DNA from: Pseudomonadota bacterium
GTDB lineage: Bacteria; Pseudomonadota; Alphaproteobacteria; Acetobacterales; Acetobacteraceae
NCBI GenBank assembly: GCA_023424475.1
Contig: JAFADX010000057.1
Coordinates: 1 to 8,786 of the forward strand
Direction of reading: 5' to 3'
DNA length: 8,786 nucleotides
Below, one piece after another: positions 6,019 to 8,786 of the stretch (position 1 is its first letter; every line of letters starts with the position of its first letter). The position numbers and the translations under genes were made by a program. A model generated the notes under the pieces. The model made no database searches. It saw only the letters and a list, made by a program, of their open reading frames with translations, and had not been told where the DNA came from.

Positions 6019-6932
6019 CAGCCCCATTCCGCCCTTTGCGACAGGAAATCCTGCATCGACGCATTGAACCGCGCCGCCTGGTCCACGAAGAGCGCATGCC
6101 CCGCGCCGTCGAACACCTCGATCACCGGCTTCGGATGCCGCTGCGCGACGAGATCCGCCTGGCCGCGGAAGCGCGGCGTCACCGCATAGTAGACCGGCCG
6201 CCGCACCGCATAGAGCGACCGCTTCCAGAACTCCCGCGGCCGCGGATAGGACAGCAGCCGGATCGATGCCTCCACCGGCATGCGCTGCGCCTCCCGCGCG
6301 ATGCCGTCGAGATAGGCGGCATCCTGCGGCGTGCGGTACATGCTGCGCACGAAACCATGCATCGTCACGTCCCGCCGCCGGCGCAGATTGGCGAAGAAGG
6401 TCGAGGGCCGCGTGCGTGGCGGCGGGGGCGCGCCCTCGCCGACCGAATTGTCGATCAGCACCAGCCCCGCCAGCCGCCCGTCCCCCGCCATGTCCACATA
6501 GGACAGGGCATCCAGCACCCCGAGCGACCATCCCGCCAGCACCACGCGCCCACCACCCAGATGCGCCAGCAGGTCGCGGATGTCCTGCCCCCGCCGCGTC
6601 GGCTCATACCCCCCGCGCGGCACCTCGCTCTGCCCCTGCCCGCGCGGATCCAACGCCACCACGCGCCAGCGCCGCGACAAGGCCGCGATCTGCGGCTCGA
6701 AGATCCGCCCCGGCATGCACCACCCCGGCACGAACACCACCACCCGCCCCGACCCGGCCTCCAGATACCGCAGCCGCACCCCGTCACTCGTCCTGAACCA
6801 GCGGGCCGCCTCGGCGGCGCGCACGGCGGGCGCGGCGAGGACACCGGCGATGGCGGCGACCAGGGCATGGCGGCGCGTCGCGGCGAAGGTCGGGACGCGG
6901 GAGGGCTCTGCCCTCCCGCACCCACCCGCCAA
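6018..6932 (-). CDS. Alpha/beta hydrolase with signal peptide; 5' end disturbed by a repeat
   Basis: An alpha/beta-hydrolase-fold protein. From the TTG at 6932 it has 304 residues. It shows VVVFVPGW (64-71, the oxyanion segment, usually HG), ALDPRGQGQS (93-102), the nucleophile elbow GWSLG with Ser136, and a C-terminal GAGHALFVDQAARF with the likely catalytic His279. No clear acidic residue occurs at the usual place 20-30 residues before the histidine; Asp in VLIDNS is a possible substitute. A leader with a twin arginine (ATRRHALVAAIAGVLAAPAVRA, about 18-39) suggests export. The start is uncertain: no good codon lies just before the leader, because a palindromic repeat abuts it. In-frame choices are TTG 6932 inside the repeat or GTG 7121, which overlaps the recR stop (GTGA, 367 residues). 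Substrate unknown. Confidence 0.82.
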   Translation of the reverse strand: MAGGCGRAEPSRVPTFAATRRHALVAAIAGVLAAPAVRAAEAARWFRTSDGVRLRYLEAGSGRVVVFVPGWCMPGRIFEPQIAALSRRWRVVALDPRGQGQSEVPRGGYEPTRRGQDIRDLLAHLGGGRVVLAGWSLGVLDALSYVDMAGDGRLAGLVLIDNSVGEGAPPPPRTRPSTFFANLRRRRDVTMHGFVRSMYRTPQDAAYLDGIAREAQRMPVEASIRLLSYPRPREFWKRSLYAVRRPVYYAVTPRFRGQADLVAQRHPKPVIEVFDGAGHALFVDQAARFNASMQDFLSQRAEWG

Positions 6933-7102
6933 AGGCCGAAAGGCCTCTGGACACCGTGAATTGGCCGGTTGGGGGGAGGGGCAGGAAACGACCGCCGGGC
7001 CCGGAGGTCGCTTTGTGCCCCTCCCCCCAACCGGCCAAGTATTGGGTTCCAAGGGCCTTTCGGCCTTTGGCGGGGGGTGCAGGGGGGCGGCGCCCCCCTG
7101 CG
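6897..7102. repeat. Composite palindromic element, about 206 bp
   Basis: An imperfect palindrome centred at 6999.5. The core 6961-7038 is nearly self-complementary: perfect 23-bp outer arms (6961-6983 with 7016-7038), inner arms aacgacc/ggtcg, and the central palindrome ccgggcccgg; only 4 of 39 mirrored pairs fail Watson-Crick pairing. On each side lies the GAAA-loop hairpin (6929-6950, and inverted 7049-7070, exactly mirror-placed), then a G/C-rich hairpin (6897-6919 with 9-bp stem; 7079-7101 with 10-bp stem). The outer units match the single copy at 2393-2445. The element fills the gap between recR and the hydrolase. I infer two repeat units joined head-to-head around a palindromic core, like twin REP or MITE-type elements. 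Confidence 0.85.
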
Positions 7103-7117
7103 GCTCGCCCTTCCCCG

Positions 7118-7711
7118 TCACAGCGCCCGCCGCGCCTTGAACGCCGCCATCAACGTGCCGTCGTCGAGCACGTCGAGGGCGCCGCCGATGGGCACGCCCT
7201 GGGCCAGGCGGGTGACGGTGGTGCCGGTCGGTTTCAGGCGGTCGGTCAGGTAGTGGGCGGTGGTGGCGCCGTCCACGGTGGCGGGCAGGGCGAGGATGAC
7301 TTCCTCGATGCCGTCGCTTTCGATCCGGCGCAGGAGGGGGGTGATGGAGAGGTCGTCGGGGCCGGTGCCGCCGAGGGCCGAGAGCAGGCCGCCGAGGACG
7401 TGGTAGGTGCCGCGGTGGGCGTGGGCGCGTTCCAGGGCCCAGAGGTCCGCCACGCCTTCGACGACGCAGACGAGCCTGCGGTCGCGGTGGCGGTCGGAGC
7501 AGATGGCGCAGGGCGACTGGGCATCGAGGTTGCCGCAGATTTCACAGGGGCGGACGGAATCGGCGGCGGCCCGGAGTGCGTCGGCGAGAGGGAGCATGCG
7601 TTCCGCCGGGTCCATCAGCATCCGCAGCACGGCGCGTCGCGCGCTGCGCCGGCCGAGGCCGGGCAGGCGGGAGAGCAGCGTGATCAGGTGCTCGATGGGG
7701 TCGTTCTGCAT
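7118..7711 (-). CDS. recR: Recombination mediator RecR
   Basis: RecR acts with RecF/RecO to load RecA onto SSB-coated single-stranded DNA during gap repair. The 197-residue product has the family's normal length and order: helix-hairpin-helix LSRLPGLGRRSARRAVL (13-29), a four-cysteine zinc finger (Cys56, Cys59, Cys68, Cys71), a Toprim domain starting at LVCVVEGVADL (Glu85, Asp89) and containing GTGPDDLSI (115-123), and the C-terminal TRLAQGVPIGGALDVLD. I chose ATG 7711, which overlaps the upstream gene's stop as TGATG; GTG 7714 directly before it is possible. It lies in the dnaX-ybaB-recR cluster, interrupted here by a YbjQ-family gene. Confidence 0.96.
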   Translation of the reverse strand: MQNDPIEHLITLLSRLPGLGRRSARRAVLRMLMDPAERMLPLADALRAAADSVRPCEICGNLDAQSPCAICSDRHRDRRLVCVVEGVADLWALERAHAHRGTYHVLGGLLSALGGTGPDDLSITPLLRRIESDGIEEVILALPATVDGATTAHYLTDRLKPTGTTVTRLAQGVPIGGALDVLDDGTLMAAFKARRAL

Positions 7712-8073
7712 CACCCGGCCGGGTTGGCCCAGGGGCCGACGGCGGCGCCCGCGGGCCTCAGCCGGACGGCGGTGCCCGAGACGCTGACCATCAGCATGCC
7801 GTTGTTGCTGCCGAGGACTTCGTAGTCGATGTCGATGCCGAGGATGGCGTCGGCGCCGAGCGACTGCGCCTGCGCGGTCAGGTTGGTCATCGCCGTGTCC
7901 CGCGCGCCGGCGAGTTCGCGCTCGTAGGTGCCTGAGCGGCCGCCGACGATGTCGCGGAAGGACGCCATGAAGTCCTTGACCAGGTTTACGCCCAGCACCG
8001 CGTCGCCGAAGACGATGCCGAGATAGGCCTCGACCTCGCGCCCCTGGATCGTGGCGGTGGTGGCGTAGAGCAT
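7711..8073 (-). CDS. YbjQ-family (UPF0145) protein
   Basis: A 120-residue protein of the YbjQ/UPF0145 family, often labelled heavy-metal-binding although biochemical support is thin. It carries the typical segments GDAVLGVNLVKDF (23-35), RDIVGGRSGTYE (40-51), LGADAILGIDIDYE (72-85) and MLMVSVSGTAVRLR (93-106). It has no cysteine, so thiol metal binding is unlikely here. The family forms homo-oligomers of unknown cellular role. Its start overlaps the ybaB stop (TGATG) and its stop overlaps the recR start in the same way, so it is embedded between the two, which is unusual for the widespread ybaB-recR pair. A short Gly/Ala/Pro tail follows the conserved domain. Confidence 0.88.
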   Translation of the reverse strand: MLYATTATIQGREVEAYLGIVFGDAVLGVNLVKDFMASFRDIVGGRSGTYERELAGARDTAMTNLTAQAQSLGADAILGIDIDYEVLGSNNGMLMVSVSGTAVRLRPAGAAVGPWANPAG

Positions 8074-8396
8074 CAGAAGGGCAGCTTCATCCCCGGCGGC
8101 AGGGACATGCCGGCGGTCGCCTTCTGCATCTCCTCGGCCATGGTGGCCTCGACCTTCTGCTTGGCGTCGGCGTGGGCGGCGACGATCAGGTCCTCGAGCA
8201 CCTCGCGCTCGTCGGCCTTCATCAGGCTGGGGTCGATGGCCACGCGCTTCAGCTCGCCCTTGCCGGACAGGCGCACCTTGACCATGCCGCCGCCGGAGGT
8301 GCCTTCGACCTCGGTCGCTTCCAGCCTGGCCTGCATCTCCTGCATGCGGGACTGCATCTGCTGGGCCTGCTTGAGCATGTTGCCGAGATTCTTCAT
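8073..8396 (-). CDS. ybaB: YbaB/EbfC nucleoid-associated protein
   Basis: A 107-residue member of the YbaB/EbfC family of small dimeric DNA-binding proteins that coat the nucleoid and affect expression and repair. The N-terminus is a charged, Gln/Met-rich helix (MKNLGNMLKQAQQMQSRMQE, 1-20) that forms the tweezer arms. It is followed by TSGGGMVKVRLSGKGELKRV (33-52), typical of the family's beta-sheet, and LEDLIVAAHADAKQK. The C-terminal SLPPGMKLPF also fits. It starts 20 nt after dnaX and overlaps the next start by 1 nt, the standard dnaX-ybaB-recR order. Confidence 0.95.
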   Translation of the reverse strand: MKNLGNMLKQAQQMQSRMQEMQARLEATEVEGTSGGGMVKVRLSGKGELKRVAIDPSLMKADEREVLEDLIVAAHADAKQKVEATMAEEMQKATAGMSLPPGMKLPF

Positions 8397-8416
8397 CGGG
8401 TCGTCAGCCTCGTCAT

Positions 8417-8786
8417 TCAGTCGTCGGAAGGGGGTTCGTCGTCGGTCCAGGCGGATTCGGCCTCGGGGGGCGCGAAGTCGCGGCCGTCGTCGATGTCGTC
8501 GGGTTCGGCGGTGGCGGCGGCGGGCGTGAGCGGCAGGCCGTAGTCGTCGGCGGTCGCGTCGCGCACGGCCTCGATCATCGCGCCGGGGAAGGCGGCGAGG
8601 ATGGCCTGCACCAGGGGGTGGGACTGCGCGGCGGCGCGGCGGTCATGCTCGGCGCTGCGGCCCTGCTCGGCGAGCGTCGCCTCGCCGTCCTCGTTGGTGA
8701 TGGAGACGGGCCAGCGCGCGCCGGTGCGTTCGGCCAGCAGCGCGGTGAGCTGCGCGGCGAGGTCGCGCGGGGCGGAGGGCCGGGGG
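8417..8786 (-). CDS. dnaX: DNA polymerase III subunit gamma/tau, C-terminal part (partial)
   Basis: The frame is open from the right edge to the TGA at 8417-8419, so the 5' part lies outside the window. About 122 residues are visible. Segments LTALLAERTGARWPVSI and HPLVQAILAAFPGAMIEAVRD match the C-terminal tau domain that binds the polymerase III alpha subunit. The last 30 residues are an acidic tail rich in Asp, Glu and Pro. Identification rests on this C-terminal motif plus position directly before ybaB and recR, where dnaX is found in most bacteria. No sign of the gamma frameshift site is expected in this part of the gene. The gene presumably drives the minus-strand operon. Confidence 0.9.
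   Translation of the reverse strand, partial: PRPSAPRDLAAQLTALLAERTGARWPVSITNEDGEATLAEQGRSAEHDRRAAAQSHPLVQAILAAFPGAMIEAVRDATADDYGLPLTPAAATAEPDDIDDGRDFAPPEAESAWTDDEPPSDD

Noticed and set aside
2744..6097. An apparent 1117-residue minus-strand protein that would fuse a long N-terminal part to the methyltransferase.
   Set aside because: The upstream part is the out-of-frame shadow of the membrane gene. The methyltransferase has its own ATG at 3646 with a signal peptide, overlapping the upstream stop.
3727..6189. An 820-codon plus-strand open frame antisense to the membrane-protein gene.
   Set aside because: Its product is an Arg/Gln/His-rich string without recognisable domains, while the minus frame has clear membrane helices and motifs. 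Long shadow frames are expected at this GC content.
6455..7825. Several open frames crossing the palindromic element on both strands.
   Set aside because: They are translations of the GC-rich repeat and of antisense recR; none shows a domain, and different frames give similar low-complexity Gly/Pro/Arg strings because of the palindrome.

Overview
The window looks like chromosomal housekeeping DNA from a very GC-rich alphaproteobacterium, most likely an acetic-acid-bacteria relative (Acetobacteraceae, Roseomonas-like). Three things point there: the base composition, the dnaX-ybaB-recR block beside an argH/TlpA divergent pair, and dispersed GC-rich hairpins built on a CCAAAGGCC-GAAA-GGCCTTTGG core. 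The assignment is an inference; no rRNA or other decisive marker is present.

Layout, left to right. Positions 1-188 hold no gene but contain several palindromes, probably including the terminator of the first gene. At 189-773 (minus) is an exported TlpA-type thiol-disulfide protein. It is divergent, with only 16 bp between start codons, from argH (790-2178, plus), the last step of arginine synthesis. argH overlaps by 4 nt a small lipoprotein of the LptM type (2175-2384). A 359-bp gene-free convergent gap (2385-2743) follows. It is packed with hairpins, three tandem copies of a 41-bp unit, and a 16-bp inverted repeat that starts at the pcm stop codon.

Everything from 2744 to the right edge is on the minus strand and reads as one tightly packed series: the 3' end of dnaX (DNA polymerase III tau), ybaB, a YbjQ-family gene, recR, then an alpha/beta hydrolase, a large membrane protein with a spermidine-synthase-like Rossmann domain, and a protein-L-isoaspartate methyltransferase (pcm). 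Most junctions overlap by 1-4 nt (TGATG, ATGA), which suggests translational coupling. The exception is recR/hydrolase, where a palindromic element of about 206 bp (6897-7102) sits and seems to have replaced the hydrolase's own start region.

Functionally, the right half is the classic replication/recombination cluster (dnaX-ybaB-recR). The middle is a three-gene set with an envelope flavour: a signal-bearing hydrolase, a polytopic membrane protein with a SAM-type fold, and a methyltransferase that unusually carries an export-like leader. That set and the large composite palindrome are the two items most worth following up. I saw no CRISPR array, phage gene, transposase, tRNA or rRNA.
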